NCBI GenBank assembly: GCA_024734495.1
Contig: JALMQS010000153.1
Location: 37,152,858-37,216,857 of the forward strand
Direction: 5' to 3'
DNA from: Forficula auricularia
Lineage: Eukaryota > Arthropoda > Insecta > Dermaptera > Forficulidae
DNA length: 64,000 nt
Of this stretch, positions 23,790-34,986 are shown piece by piece. The number at the start of each line of letters is the position of its first letter. Positions within the stretch are counted from its first letter, which is position 1. A program made the position numbers and the translations under genes. A model generated the notes under the pieces. The model made no database searches, was not told where the DNA came from, and was given only the letters and a program-made list of their open reading frames with translations.

Positions 23790-24125
23790 ATGATGGCAAC
23801 GGCTCGCCAAAAATGGTCATTGATGAAGATGAAGGTCCAGGAGATGCCTCAGCCATCATCTGGAATTGACGAGCCAATTCCAGGTGATGGCGATGCAGTG
23901 ACAAGCAGGGAAGCACGCCCAGAAAATCCTGTTCAGATCGAAGTCATTCAGATAGATTCCGACACTGAAGAACAAGTCACAAACACAAATCTTACTCAAT
24001 TACCAGTTCAGGTGATCGACTTGACCATAAGTGATGAAGAGGACGTCATCGAGAAACCTGTTCATCATTTCCAGGGCCATGTTCCCAAACCCTTTTATTA
24101 CGAAATGAAACAAGAAGAAAAATAA
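23790..24125 (+). CDS. Exon-like ORF with two SUMO-interaction-type motifs
   Basis: 111 codons with higher GC and protein-like composition, unlike the surrounding repeats. Two clusters of aliphatic residues followed by acids are visible, IEVIQIDSDTEE near residues 51-62 and VQVIDLTISDEED near 73-85. This is the form of SUMO-interaction motifs. The VIDLT-acidic signature plus an upstream W-S-L-M segment recalls the C-terminal tail of PIAS-type SUMO ligases; that assignment is only an inference. An AG (23788-23789) after a T-rich stretch directly precedes the first codon, so this may be a terminal exon whose start is not a real initiator. AATAAA at 24190 fits a 3' end. The alternative frame offset by two bases over the first 80 bases is also acidic and protein-like (see findings), so an indel is possible. 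Confidence 0.5.
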   Translation: MMATARQKWSLMKMKVQEMPQPSSGIDEPIPGDGDAVTSREARPENPVQIEVIQIDSDTEEQVTNTNLTQLPVQVIDLTISDEEDVIEKPVHHFQGHVPKPFYYEMKQEEK

Positions 24126-24374
24126 GGTAATCTGTTTAATTTACGCGTGAGTTTGACATAAATTCAAAAGACTGGGTGTTCAATGCCCAAATAAAAAAAA
24201 GACTACTAAATCCCGAAAATAAGACATTTTCTTCCTTGATCATCTTGTAAACTAAATTGTAGAATAGAAAAAAAACACTTGAACACTTTTTGATTTTAGT
24301 AAAAAATTTAGGACCATTAATATGTTCATTATTAGGGGACAGGTGGTAAAAGTAGCATTTAATCCAGATATTTA

Positions 24375-25695
24375 TATACCGGGTGAGTTTTTTTTATTTT
24401 GAGACACTCTTATAACTCAAAAACAGTGCATTATATGAAAAAAGTTTCAAATAAAAGTTTGTTTATATCGAGGGGGAAACTAAACTATGCTATTGTTTGT
24501 CGACCTAGAACAAGCTTTCAAGGGTATTTCGAGGTCAAGTTCTGTTTTTTAAACGGAAACCTATATGTTTCTGTACATATTCTGAATCTACAAAAAAAAA
24601 CTGAACAACTTTTATTATAATTTTTTTTTATACGACATCAAATAAAACAAAATATTAAATCAATTAGATCTCAAAAAAATCTTAATAATTATTTTTAACA
24701 ATTATTAAACCTAATTATCAAATAACAATGATTAAATAATTAATTATTAAATAAATATTTATTAAATCGAAAAGTCACAACAATGAAAATAAGTGTTTAT
24801 AATGATCTTAAAACTTCGTTATACTCCGATTTAAGAGAATATTTTCTTCTTAATAGAACTATTTAAAATTCTTGAGTTTAAAAAAGTTTATTTCTCGTGT
24901 CAATCTAGTAGATAGTAATATAGTATTAGCATAATAAAAATGGATCATTTTTTGTCGAAGACAGAATTGAAATGGTCTTAATTTATGGTGAATGTGGAAG
25001 AAGTGTTATAGGGTTGCCATTGAAATGGATGCCGACCGTTTTCTTAATAGGAATACACCCTCACAAGCTTCATTTCATTGTGTTGTAAATCTGTTGAAAA
25101 AAAATCAAGAAATGTAAAGGCTACGAAGAAACTGAAACAGGCCAAAATAAGGAAATTGGAACTGGAATTCATCCAGAAGACTTGCGATACACTCTGGAAT
25201 GTCATAGAACAGTGGCGCAAAATTATTAAATTATTAATAGATAATAGTAAAAATATATTTTTCTAGGTGGGTTTCACAAATAAAACAAATATATAGTTTT
25301 ATTTGAGGAACCCAATCTAGAAAAATATATTTTTACTTATTATCTATTAAAATGTTTCACCTAGAACCGACACCAAATTCTTTAAAGATTATAAATTATT
25401 AATGTATTATTAAATTATTTATTTAATAATTAAATATTTGATCATTAGTTAGTGATAGTTTTGATAAAAGTTGCTTTAGTTTTTTTTGTAGATTCAGAAT
25501 ATGTACAGAAACTATAGGTTTCCATTTAAAAAACAGAACTTGACACTCGAAATACCCTTGAAAGCTTGTTCTAAATAGTCAATCAGTAGTTTAGTTTCCT
25601 CCTTGATATAAATAACTTTTATTTGAAACTTTTTTCATATAATGCATTGTTTTTGAGTTAGAAGACGGTCTCAAGATAAAAACTCACCCGGTATA
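24375..25695. mobile_element. Long-TIR element (TATACCGGGTGAG type), copy A
   Basis: TATACCGGGTGAGTTTTTTT at the left and its inverse ending CACCCGGTATA at the right. The inverted arms are about 250 bp long and contain ACTCAAAAACAGTGCATTAT, AACAAGCTTTCAAGGGTATT and CTGAATCTACAAAAAAAACT. The centre carries a DUF4817-like fragment. Copy B at 26140 has the same arms but its centre is reversed. The short ORFs at 24399, 26148 and 27052 are arm sequence. Confidence 0.85.
24950..25215 (+). pseudogene. DUF4817-type helix-turn-helix fragment
   Basis: Split over frames, it reads IEMVLIYGECGRSV followed, in another frame, by DADRFLNRNTPSQASFHCV. This matches the pattern of the insect DUF4817 domain (a MVLIYGEC-like helix, then AERFPNRNTPS). 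Frameshifts and stops make it non-coding now. DUF4817 genes are often carried by transposons; whether it is cargo or an element gene cannot be told here. Confidence 0.55.
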
Positions 25696-26139
25696 TAGTT
25701 AAACATTCATTCTTATGGCTAGGATTTTGGTTGGTGAAAGGGGTTCGCGATTAAATAAGTTGAGATAGGTTTGTTCTAGCCCACCTTGAAGATGAGCTAA
25801 ATGTTTCTAAGATGTTTTGAAAATATCTCAGTAATATCTAGAAAATAATTAATATGTGTTTATGAATTAGAAACTCTTTATAATCGACATCGAAAAATTA
25901 TTTAAAGCAGTTTTCTTACTTTTAGGAACAATCAGTCATACTGTTTTTTTTCCACACAATTCTGATATCGCTTATATCTTTTTTAGGAAAATGGTCGCCA
26001 TCGATGTCAACTTGACAATGTTGTTAGTTGAATGTGTATGTATTTCATATTATTGATTTAATTAAAATACTTTGATTATTTTGATACGGTGTCATAAAAA
26101 ATATAATATAATCATTTGGAAAATAACGAAAAATTCGTA

Positions 26140-27359
26140 TATACCGGGTGAGTTTTTTTATCTTGAAACAGTCTTATAATTCAAAAACATTGCATTATAT
26201 GGAAAAAGGTTTCAAATATAAATTTGTTTATATGGAGGGGAAACTAAACTACGCTATTGTTTGTCGACCTAGAACAAGCTTTCAAGGGTATTTCAATGTC
26301 AAGTTCTGTTTTTTAAATGGAAACCTATATTTTTCTATACGTCTACTTAATCTACAAAAAAAAACTGAACAACTTTTATAAGAACTATTTTTTTATACGA
26401 CATCAAATAAACAAAATACGATCAAAAAAATTCTTAATAATTATTTTTGAAAATTATTCAACTTAATTATCAAATAATAATGATCAAATAATTAATAATT
26501 AAATAAATAATTTAATAATAATTAATCATTTTTCGACACTTTTCTGAGACATTCCAGAATGTATTGCAACTCTTCTGGATGAATTACATTTCCAATTTCT
26601 TCGTAGCCTTTACATTTCCTGTTTTTTTTTTTTTTTTTAAACAGATTTTACAACACAATAAAATGAAGCTTGTGAGGGTGTATTCCTGTTAGGAAACCGT
26701 TCGGCATTCATTTCAATGGCAGCCCTTAACACTTCTTCCACATTCACCGCATACATTAAGACCATTTTAATTATGTCTTCAACAAAAAATGCTCCATTTT
26801 TATTATGGTAATACAATACAACTATCTACTGGATTGATACGAGAAATAAACTTTTTTAAACTCAAGAATTTCAACTAGTTCTATTAATTAGAAAATAATC
26901 TCTTAAATCTGAGTATAACGAAGTTTTAATATCATTATAAACACTTATTTTCATTGTTGTGACTTTTCGATTTAATTATTATTTATTTAATAATTAATTA
27001 TTTAATCATTATTATTTGATAATTAAGTTAAATACTTGTCAAAAATAATTATTAAGATTTTTTAAATCTAATTGATTCATATATTTTGTTTATTTGATGT
27101 CGTATAAAAAAATAGTTCTTATAAAAGTTGTTCAGTTTTTTTTGTCGATTAAGTAGACGTATAGAAAAATATAGGCATCCATTTAAAAAACAGAACTTGA
27201 CATTGAAATACCCTTGAAAGCTTGTTCTAGGTCGACAAACAATAGCGTAGTTTAGTTTCCCCATCGATATAAACAAACTTTTATTTGAAACATTTTTCCA
27301 TATAATACACTGTTTTTGAATTATAAGACTGTCTCAAGATAAAAAACTCACCAGGTATA
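26140..27359. mobile_element. Long-TIR element, copy B
   Basis: Same termini as copy A (TATACCGGGTGAG at the left, CTCACCAGGTATA at the right) with arms of about 270 bp. The copies share arm sequence with point differences, so they are related insertions and not one duplication artefact. The internal fragment lies on the minus strand. Confidence 0.85.
26545..26815 (-). pseudogene. DUF4817-type fragment, better preserved
   Basis: On the minus strand one frame reads IIKMVLMYAVNVEEVLRAAI then NAERFPNRNTPSQASFYCVV, broken near a 16-17 base A run, and then IGNVIHPEELQYILECLRKV in another frame. This is recognisably the same domain as in copy A with fewer stops, and the poly-A run is the main disruption. 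Not expected to be expressed. Confidence 0.6.
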
Positions 27360-27477
27360 TTAGTGAAATGAATGCTGTATATATGACTATAGTGGCGTGC
27401 GCTCTATGAAAGCTGTATATATATTGTAATTTATATTTTACTTAATAATTTTTTTAGATAAGCAAACAGTAAAATTT

Positions 27478-27540
27478 AGGGAACGCGGTGTTGGTTCTCC
27501 TTGTAAAACACCACCAACTCCAACCTAATTTAATTATAAG
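27478..27540. repeat. Partial hairpin repeat (mate at 6876)
   Basis: AAACACCACCAACTCCAACC followed by TAATTTAATT repeats the right arm of the 6876 hairpin. The left arm is reduced to GGTGTTGGTTCTCC. Confidence 0.6.
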
Positions 27541-28083
27541 CAAACAGTAGATTTTCTAAACATGGATTTTATGTAGTATTATCAATGGTAAAAATAAAAT
27601 TTCCCAAATTATTCAAAAAACTCATTTGTTTTATACTTTTATAATTTATATTCTGGAGAATATAATGGAGAAAGTATTGTAATATTTTCACGGAATTCAA
27701 CCGTTGATAACACTACATAAAGATGATCATGTTCGTAATGTCTTCCGCGAACATGACAATTTAATTGCTGTATTAATTTATAAACCTTTATGTAATTGAA
27801 CAATTTCAAACTTTTTATATTTTAGTTGTTTATTTAGTGATAAGTTGTTTTATACTTTTTTATAAAATGTTTTAATTACATATGTATTGTATTTCTATTA
27901 TATAACTATAATACATTGAAACCTTTTGAAACGAACTATGGATATTTTTTACTTTTATATAATTAATTAATAGTGAACTATTTATTTAAAAATACAAGAA
28001 AAATATTGTTCCTTGCAATGCTTCACACACAATAATTTCCACACAATAATTTTGATTTTAACTAAAACACAAATAATATAATT
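27541..28083. other. AT-rich intergenic stretch
   Basis: No ORF, RNA gene or repeat boundary could be supported. Confidence 0.4.
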
Positions 28084-28203
28084 AACCCGAAGATTTGAGT
28101 ATCTTTTTTGAAAATTAAATGGATTTTTTTCACCGTGAGTTGTATTTTTTGAAAAATAAATCCATCTAATTTTCAAAAAAGATACTCAGCTCAGCTTCGG
28201 GTT
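28084..28203. repeat. Near-perfect foldback, about 50 bp arms
   Basis: AACCCGAAGATTTGAGTATC and TTTTTTGAAAATTAAATGGA pair with the inverse arm ending GCTTCGGGTT. Related single arms occur near 33340, 40470 and 42000, next to tRNA-like modules, so this is probably the outer end of that element family. Confidence 0.8.
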
Positions 28204-28239
28204 ATATTTTAATGAATGGTCCGTGACTGAAATTATTAT

Positions 28240-29575
28240 TATTTATAAAATTGCATTGTAAAGGGTAGTTTATTTGTAGTCTAATTTGAAAACACACCAA
28301 TTACTAGCTTGAAATAATTTTTAAAAATATGAAATTAATAAATATTATAAAAGAATCGATTATTAATAATTATATTCAATTTTGAACGAAATCAATTGAT
28401 TAGTTTATAAGAAAATGGTAAAAAGCTAGATAACCGTAACAAATGACTTGCTGATTCCGAGTGAATCAGCCTCTTGATAAAACAGACTAAAAGAATTATA
28501 AATATAAAGAAAAGAGTTTTTTTTCTCGATTTCATCTATCTAAAGGTTCACGTATGCTATAAGAAAATATCATTTTAATTAGGAATTTTGTACTTTAAAA
28601 GAAATTGTATGAAAAGATTCAATTTCTTCTTTGCGGAAGCGAATCAACTAGAAATTTCGAAAAGTTTTATTTTTTTCTCATTACATATTTAATCAAATCT
28701 ATTGGAATTTCATATCTGTGTGTTATTTTTATTTATCTTTTATATCAAATTATTATTATTAAGAAATTTGCATTTTAAAGGCTAGTTTATTTGAAGTCTA
28801 ATTTAATAAAATCGCTAATAACTCCGTTGAAATTATTTTTTGAAATATTAAATTAATAGATATTTTATAATAAAACAATTAATTATTAATAATTTATTTC
28901 AATATTGAACGAAATCAATTAAGTACTTTTTGAGAAAATGGTCAAAAACCATCTGAGCTGTCTAAAAAAGGTTGTTTTTTTGAAAGCACGAGGTGCCTAT
29001 GAAAAAAGTTAAAAAGTATGAAACGAAACATTGACTTGTGACATGGAGGTGAATTTTAAAATGTATCTAAAACGGCCTTTCATAGACGGTTTTCGGAGTT
29101 TTTGACGATTTTCTCAAAAAGTACTAAATCGATTTCGTTCAAAATTAAATTAAATTATTAATAATTAATTGTTTTATAATGTTTATTAATTTCATATTTT
29201 AAAAAAAAATTGCAAAGGAGTTATAAGCGTTTTTTCAAATTGGACTTCAAATAAACTATACCCTTTAAAATGCAAATTTCCTAATAATAATTATTTGATT
29301 TAAAAGATAAATGAAAATAACTGACAGATATGAAATTTCAATAGATTTGAATAAATATCTAATGAGAAAAAAATAAAACTTTTTGCCATTTCTAGTTGAT
29401 TCGCTCCCGGAGAGAAGAAATTGGATCTTTTCATACAATTTCTTTTAAACTACAAAATTCTTAATCAAAATGCTATTTTCTTATATTAAAAAGTTACTAT
29501 GAACCTCAAGATAGATTAAATCGATAAAATAAGATCGATTTCTTTCTCATTTATAATAATTTTGGTCTGTTATAT
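28240..29575. mobile_element. Large foldback, arms about 460 bp
   Basis: Left arm about 28485-28950, right arm about 29100-29570 in inverse order. Shared phrases include GAAATTGTATGAAAAGAT, CTAGTTGATTCGC (with its inverse), TTTGCATTTTAAAGG and CTTTTTGAGAAAATGGTCAA. A third partial copy of the inner arm lies directly upstream (28240-28430), so the structure is inner-arm, full arm, spacer, inverse arm. No coding content. Confidence 0.75.
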
Positions 29576-29654
29576 CGAGAGGTTGTGTCGAGATCAGAGA
29601 CACATTATTTGTTATTGATTCATAAAGTCCATTCACTCTACATAATTGGAATAT

Positions 29655-30315
29655 CTTTTAACTCGTAAACTATTGATTTTAGACATTTCTCTCATATTAA
29701 CTTTTCTGTTGGAAATTAAATCTTCTTTAATAAAAGTACTCATTATATGAAATTTGTTTACCTTAAAGGGTTAGGCAGTAATGGTGAAATTTATGTGGAA
29801 AGTTGGATAAATATTGCTCTAACGTCCTAGATATTCTACATATAAAAAATTCTAATGAAGAAACATGTTGATAATTTAATTTACTAAAAGAAAGTTCATT
29901 ATGTATAATTAGCTCCGATGACTATTTAAATATCTAGAGAGGATAAACATTAAAAATTAAATATTTTTTTCTGAGAAAAGTAAAAATTATTTTACAAAAA
30001 TAAAAGCGGTTTTAGATAAAGGGTGCCCCTTAGATTGAATGTCAAGATTTTTATTGAAATCCGTGTCATCAACCAAATTCCATATTTTTTGAATCAAAAA
30101 ATTACCTGGCCAATTCATTGGGCTTGAATTTTTATATTGAAAAATATTTACATTTACATAACTCGTAAACTATTGATTTTAGACATTTCTCTCATATAAA
30201 CTTTTATGATGGAAATTAAATGTACTTTAATAAAAGTCCTTATATGAATTTGTTTACCTCAAAGTGTTAGGCAGTAATGGTGAAATTTAAGTGGAAAGTT
30301 AGATAAATACTCCCT
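29655..30315 (+). repeat. Direct duplication of a 160-bp segment, 501 bp apart
   Basis: TAACTCGTAAACTATTGATT and TTAGGCAGTAATGGTGAAAT occur at 29657-29820 and again at 30158-30315 in the same order with few differences. The intervening 340 bases are unrelated AT-rich sequence. No ORF. Confidence 0.8.
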
Positions 30316-30379
30316 ATAAACTCATTGTTCCCCATAGAAAAATCGAAACTCCATTATTACGAGGCATCACTTATGTATT

Positions 30380-30535
30380 TCTCATTAAATTATTTCGTTA
30401 CTTCCAAAATTTGTCAATTCTACTAAAAAGTTAGTTGATCTCTAATCGGATTACCGAAATTGAAACCTTGTGGTGATAATCAGCTGGCCGGCTGCCGCCC
30501 CTAGGAAAACTCCATAACTACGCCAATGGTCGCGA
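30380..30535 (+). repeat. Dispersed repeat, copy 2 (mate at 3190)
   Basis: AGTTAGTTGATCTC, AATCGGATTACCGAAA and CTAGGAAAACTCC appear in the same order as at 3224-3345. A short phrase downstream (GATGTGGCCATCCACATGAC, 30650) also recurs at 15911 and 58498. Confidence 0.6.
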
Positions 30536-31046
30536 CCTACCCCATTTTGAGTCACGTAACTAAATTTTGGGGTCGAAAAACATAAAACGACAATGATAAT
30601 GAAGAAATTATATTGGGCAGCGACCAAAAATAAATTTAAAATAAGCTGATGTGGCCATCCACATGACTTTACCATACACCTGAGGATAATATAGTGGCAA
30701 GAGAACTTGTCACCTCCCTCCCCAGCCCTCAAACTAAGCTTGGAGATACTCTAGGTATATTGATATTTGTTGAATATAATATGGTGTATAAACAAACAAA
30801 AACATGACTTAACTGTTAAGAAAGACAACGAGTTAAGAAAGGATGCTTTGAAAAAGAGTAAAGAACATGGTACCAAAATTAAAAGGAGAAAAATAGGAAA
30901 GAAAGGAAAAAGCAAAAAGGCATTAATTTTACCTTGATTCAATAAAAATTCAAATGATTTTCAGGGCTTAAACACTTCAGGAAAATTTAATTACGGCCAG
31001 CCAGACTTGGAATTAATAATCGCTTTATTTTCGATTAAATTCACTA

Positions 31047-31440
31047 TTTTTTTTTTTTTTTTTTTTAATGCAATCGAATGCAAGAAGAGCCGCACCAGTA
31101 AGATGCATCCCCTATGGATCTCGAAAGACCCTTCCATTACAGAAGAGAAGGGAAAGTTGATTAAGTGAGAGGGTGTAGACGTAGGTGTTTATGCACGCGG
31201 GTTGTGAAGGTTTGAAGATTATAAGTGCTGGGAAAGATGGAGGTCGGGAGAGAGAGTTCCAGTTCCTTGAAGTCATGGGGACAAACGTATTGGCGAATGA
31301 AGTGGTCCGGCACTTTTCTAATTTAACCGCTAAAGAGTGTTGGGAATCGGCAAAACGCGTGCTACGCGCAAAGCATGCTTTGGGGGGAATTACTGATGTC
31401 AATGAGTCAGTGTTACAAATGGCACTTTTCAGACCTTAAT
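31047..31440 (-). pseudogene. Jockey/CR1-like LINE, 3' end fragment 2
   Basis: On the minus strand it encodes the tail of a LINE polymerase: SVIPPKACFARSTRFADSQ, LAVKLEKCRTTSFANTFVPM, then TSRNWNSL. A frame change follows, then a short 3' UTR and a poly-A tail (T20 on the plus strand, 31047-31066). Homologous to the fragments at 3416 and 33505. 5' truncated. Confidence 0.85.
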
Positions 31441-32227
31441 AACTCAAGAACTACAATAGGATTTTTCATGAAATTTTGGATTCTAGGTGTTCCAGTGGAC
31501 CTTATTAGATATGCAAAATTTCACGTGTAGGTCTAATAGTTTTTGAATTATGAGGTGCTCCAAAGTAGCTCGAAATGGTTCGTGTAAATATACACATGAC
31601 CGGTGCGTCGCCTGTTTTTCCGAACTTGGCTGACACACTGCCGTGATTCGGATCATATAGCTGCCCTGTGAATATATCCATTCTGACATGTAATAAAGAT
31701 TATTGATGACAGCTTCGGTTTAGTAGATGACAAACTCACATGATTTCTTTAGATAAAAGTTCTATTTTGATTAAACTGAGACTTACCATTTTGAAGCTAT
31801 ATAGGCAAACCAATGATGACTGAAAATAGTTTCATTGGATTAACGAAACGTGTATTTTGGGAGAAAGCTCGAATCACTCAAGCAGCCTTTAGATGCTGTT
31901 CTCCCAGGATAATTTCCTGTTTATATTGAGATTAAGACCAGAGATTAAGGCCCCTTTCACATGGGACACTCGGTGTCCAGCCACCGGTGTCCGGAGACAC
32001 GGTCGGCGTCGTTACATTGAAGTAGATGGGAGCGTTCACACTGAATTCAGTGTCTCGAGCCACTGGATTCTCTCTTGTCGGTGGCCCAGAAAGTTTAATG
32101 AGATCGTTCAGATGGGACACTCCGTGTCGAGACTTTGTTTATTTTCTTTCTGTTTTTGAATAAATATATTTTTTTTAATTTCTTAAGTAATAAATCGAGT
32201 TAAATAAAATAAATAAATAAAACAAAC

Positions 32228-32405
32228 ATGAGTTTTGATGTGGAACATTTCATAGAACTAATTAGAGAAAGACCATCCTTTTGGGATCAAAATTCTGATG
32301 AATATTCCAATAAAACAACTAAGCAGCGGTGCTGGCAAGGAGGTGTTTTGCGAGATGGAACATAATTTTATGGACCTTCCGGAAGAAGAGAAAAACGAAA
32401 AAAGT
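32228..32405 (+). pseudogene. MADF-domain (Myb/SANT-like) gene start, Harbinger accessory
   Basis: Starts MSFDVEHFIELIRERPSFWD, the first helix of a MADF domain. After a one-base frame disruption near 32340 it continues EVFCEMEHNFMDLPEEEK. It ends at GTAAGT (32405-32410), a good splice donor, so this was probably exon 1. In Harbinger elements the MADF/Myb-like protein assists the transposase in binding DNA and entering the nucleus. The following exons have been lost. Confidence 0.7.
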
Positions 32406-32536
32406 AAGTAACTAATATATTTCAAGTTTTTTTAAAAAACTTATTTCATCTTATTAGTTAAAATTTCTAACATAAAAATGTATATAGATATAAATATATG
32501 AATATATATCTTATTATATTAAACAAGCAATTCTTG

Positions 32537-32740
32537 TTAGTTGAATAAAAGATTTCACTGTCGATGGTAACAGAATTGTTTTTATTTTAGGTTAAAAATA
32601 AAATAAAATGAGAGAGTCTTCTGTTTTTTAAATAAAAGATCTCTAGAAATAATTAAAAATTATTTTATTTAAAAAACAGAAGACTCTCTCATTTTAGTTT
32701 TATTTTTAACCTAAAATAAAAAAAAAAAAAAAAAAAAAAG
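32537..32740. repeat. Hairpin cassette with poly-A, related to 46.4 kb
   Basis: Left part (AAGATTTCACTGTCGATGGT, AACAGAATTG) is shared with 46396-46440. The arms AACCTAAAATAAAA/TTTTATTTTAGGTT and AGACTCTCTCATTTTA pair. The right arm starts TCTAGAAATAATTAAAAATT and ends in a run of about 21 A. The start lies within about 5 bases of the point where the 46.5 kb hammerhead would cleave. Confidence 0.65.
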
Positions 32741-33464
32741 CAATTCTTGTATATCTATCTATATAGAATCGGTTTCTCGAAAACGGCTCTAACGATTTTG
32801 ATGAAATTCACGGGTTATGGGGTTTTTGGGTTGACAATTTCGATCTGTCACGGTCTCATCTTCGGCTCAGATCTTTTGATGGGTTTTTCGTTAATTGAAA
32901 TAATTATTCACAGGTGGATGTTTGAATAAAAATTTATTATTACATTTTTTTCAATTTTATTTTAATAAAATTAATTGATTTTTTATTTTAAATTCCACTA
33001 ATAAATCATTACAAATATTATTATATATTACAATTTGCCAATTTAATTAATTAAAGCTATTTTTCTATAAAATAATTTATTAGAATATCAATTTCATTTT
33101 CTTAAAAAATCCGACAATTCGAAGGAACGTACCTCCTTCTTCAGGATTTAAAAGGGTCAACGAAAGAATACGGTATATATTAATATTATTTTTAATAATT
33201 AAGTTTTATTTCAATTTTATTTTATTTTGGCTTTAACTGAATCAAAAAATTACCGAGCATCGATCGGTGTTCCAGTTACTTTAAACCTAAGTAAGTAAAA
33301 TAATGTTATAATTCCATTAAAATAATTAATCCGAAGGTTTGAGTATCTTTTTTTGAAAATAAGATGAATTTTTTTCAAAAATACATCTCACGGAGCAACC
33401 AAATATATCAAGATAAGAATTTATATTTAAGGTCCAAATATAAGATTTTAATAGAATAATTTTA
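32741..33464. other. Repeat debris inside the Harbinger element
   Basis: The start (TATCTATCTATATAGAATCG with GGTTTCTCGAAAACGGCTC) is a common insect repeat phrase. At 33109-33148 the minus strand carries CTGAAGAAGGAGG with a stem and TCGAATTGTC, a decayed Penelope/hammerhead-like terminus shared with 61536-61575. No gene. Confidence 0.5.
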
Positions 33465-33466
33465 TA

Positions 33467-33505
33467 TTGCATATCAGAGGGCCTCGTCCCCTCAGGAGTC
33501 GAACC
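33467..33505 (-). repeat. Truncated tRNA-like module
   Basis: TTGCATATCAGAGG followed by the inverse B-box GGAGTCGAACCCGAG as in the modules at 42.1-42.8 kb, then cut off by the LINE. Confidence 0.65.
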
Positions 33506-34708
33506 CGAGTACTAACGAGCTTTAGACATTTCAAAAGCCTTCGATATGGTCTGGCACAAAAATCTTCTCTGCCAAATTGACCTCCGTCGGCATTGCACCG
33601 AAACTCCGTAAATTGCTCGACAGTTTTCTTTCAGACCGTAGTATTAAGGTTGTCATCGATGGAATATCATCTTCCCCTTCCACACCAACGCTGGAGTTCC
33701 TCAGGGATCGGTTATCTCCCCTACGCTTTTTCTTATCTATATCAACGACCTTCTAAACTTGCCCTCCAATCCGGTACATTGTTATGCAGATGACAGCACC
33801 CTACATAACGCCCCTGCATTGCATAAAAACCGTGCAGACATTATTCAATTAATTTAGACTTATCCAAACTTAAAAACTGGGGATCCCAAAACTTAGTTAA
33901 CTTCAATGCAGGGAAAACTCAGTGTTGCCTTATTTCTAGGCGCGTCGACAGAAACCTCCCAAACATATCATTCGACTCAAACTCACTAGAATTCAGGGAT
34001 AAAATTTCAATGCTAGGCGTAACTCTAGGGTCTGACCTTTCATGGAATGACCATATCTCAACCACTGCTAAAGCTGCAGCGCGCAAGCTTGGTCTCCTAT
34101 TTAGGTCTAGACGCTGTTATACTCCTAGTCAACTTCTTATACTGTATAAGGCTCAAATTCGTCCCTCTCTCGAATATGGCTCTCATCTGTGGAGGGGTGC
34201 ATCCAAGCATTCTCTTGCTACATTGGATGCAATTCAGAAGCGAGCAATTAAACTAATAGGAGACCCGGCTCTAACCAACTCACTCGACTCCCTGGCTCAC
34301 CGAAGAACCTTTTCTGCCCTTTCCCTGTACTACAGATACTATCACGGTGTCTGTTCAGTCGAGCTGAAATCACTTATCCCCCCTAATGCCCTCTTTACGA
34401 GAAACACGCGGTTTTCTAACGCTCAGCACCCCTTCGCTGTCAAATTGGATAAAAGTCGAACAAGCGCTTTCGCCAACTCTTTAATCCCTATGACTTCCAG
34501 AGACTGGAACTCTCTCCCTGCCACCATCTTTCCCGCGACTTATAACCTTCAGCTATTTAAGACCCGTATCCACAGATACCTTCGACCTCCGCCCAACCCA
34601 TAAAATTCTTTCTTCTTCTTTTCACGATGGTGGGGCCAACCCAGGCCTTTAGGGGTTGCACCTTTTTGGTGTAACTCCTTCTCTCATCATTATCATAAAA
34701 AAAAAAAA
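33505..34708 (+). pseudogene. Jockey/CR1-like LINE reverse transcriptase, 5' truncated
   Basis: Begins inside the reverse transcriptase palm: ALDISKAFDMVWH (motif A), then NAGVPQGSVISPTLFLIYIN (motif B) and CYADDSTLHN (motif C with YADD), each in shifted frames with a stop after 33850. From 34010 to 34603 one frame stays open for 197 codons and covers the C-terminal thumb-like region (LGVTLGSDLSWNDH, YKAQIRPSLEYGSHLW, IPMTSRDWNSLPATIFPATY). A 3' UTR and an A12 tail (34697-34708) follow. The polymerase copies LINE RNA at the insertion site; this copy is dead. Two shorter fragments of the family are at 3416 and 31047. Confidence 0.9.
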
Positions 34709-34911
34709 CTAACACGATTTTCGGGCACGTTAGTTCTAGCCTCGAGACAAAAATACTTTTCAGTTTATCGTAAATCTCAAAAAATGATCGAATTGACACA
34801 CTAAAATAGTTTAAAAAAAAATCATCTGATAAAAGTTCACTAAAAAGGGTATAAAAAACTTCATTTTTTAGTCTCGTCGTTAATAATATTGGATGAATCT
34901 ACAGTTTTCTA

Positions 34912-34986
34912 TCACGTATTTACTTTTTTCTTTTTTAACATGGTTCCAATATTTAGCACAGCAACCACCTCCTCCTGTTCCAGCAT
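34912..34986 (-). pseudogene. PIF/Harbinger transposase N-terminus remnant
   Basis: A 24-codon minus-strand frame beginning MLEQEEVVAVLNIGTMLKKK, ended by a stop. Acidic residues, an aliphatic helix and a lysine cluster are how many insect Harbinger transposases begin. Its placement just inside the right TIR and opposite orientation to the MADF gene fit the usual gene arrangement. The assignment rests on position and composition more than on length. Confidence 0.45.

Noticed and set aside
34010..34603. Intact 197-codon protein gene
   Set aside because: It is the C-terminal part of a LINE polymerase whose upstream half is frame-shifted and truncated, so it is part of a pseudogene.
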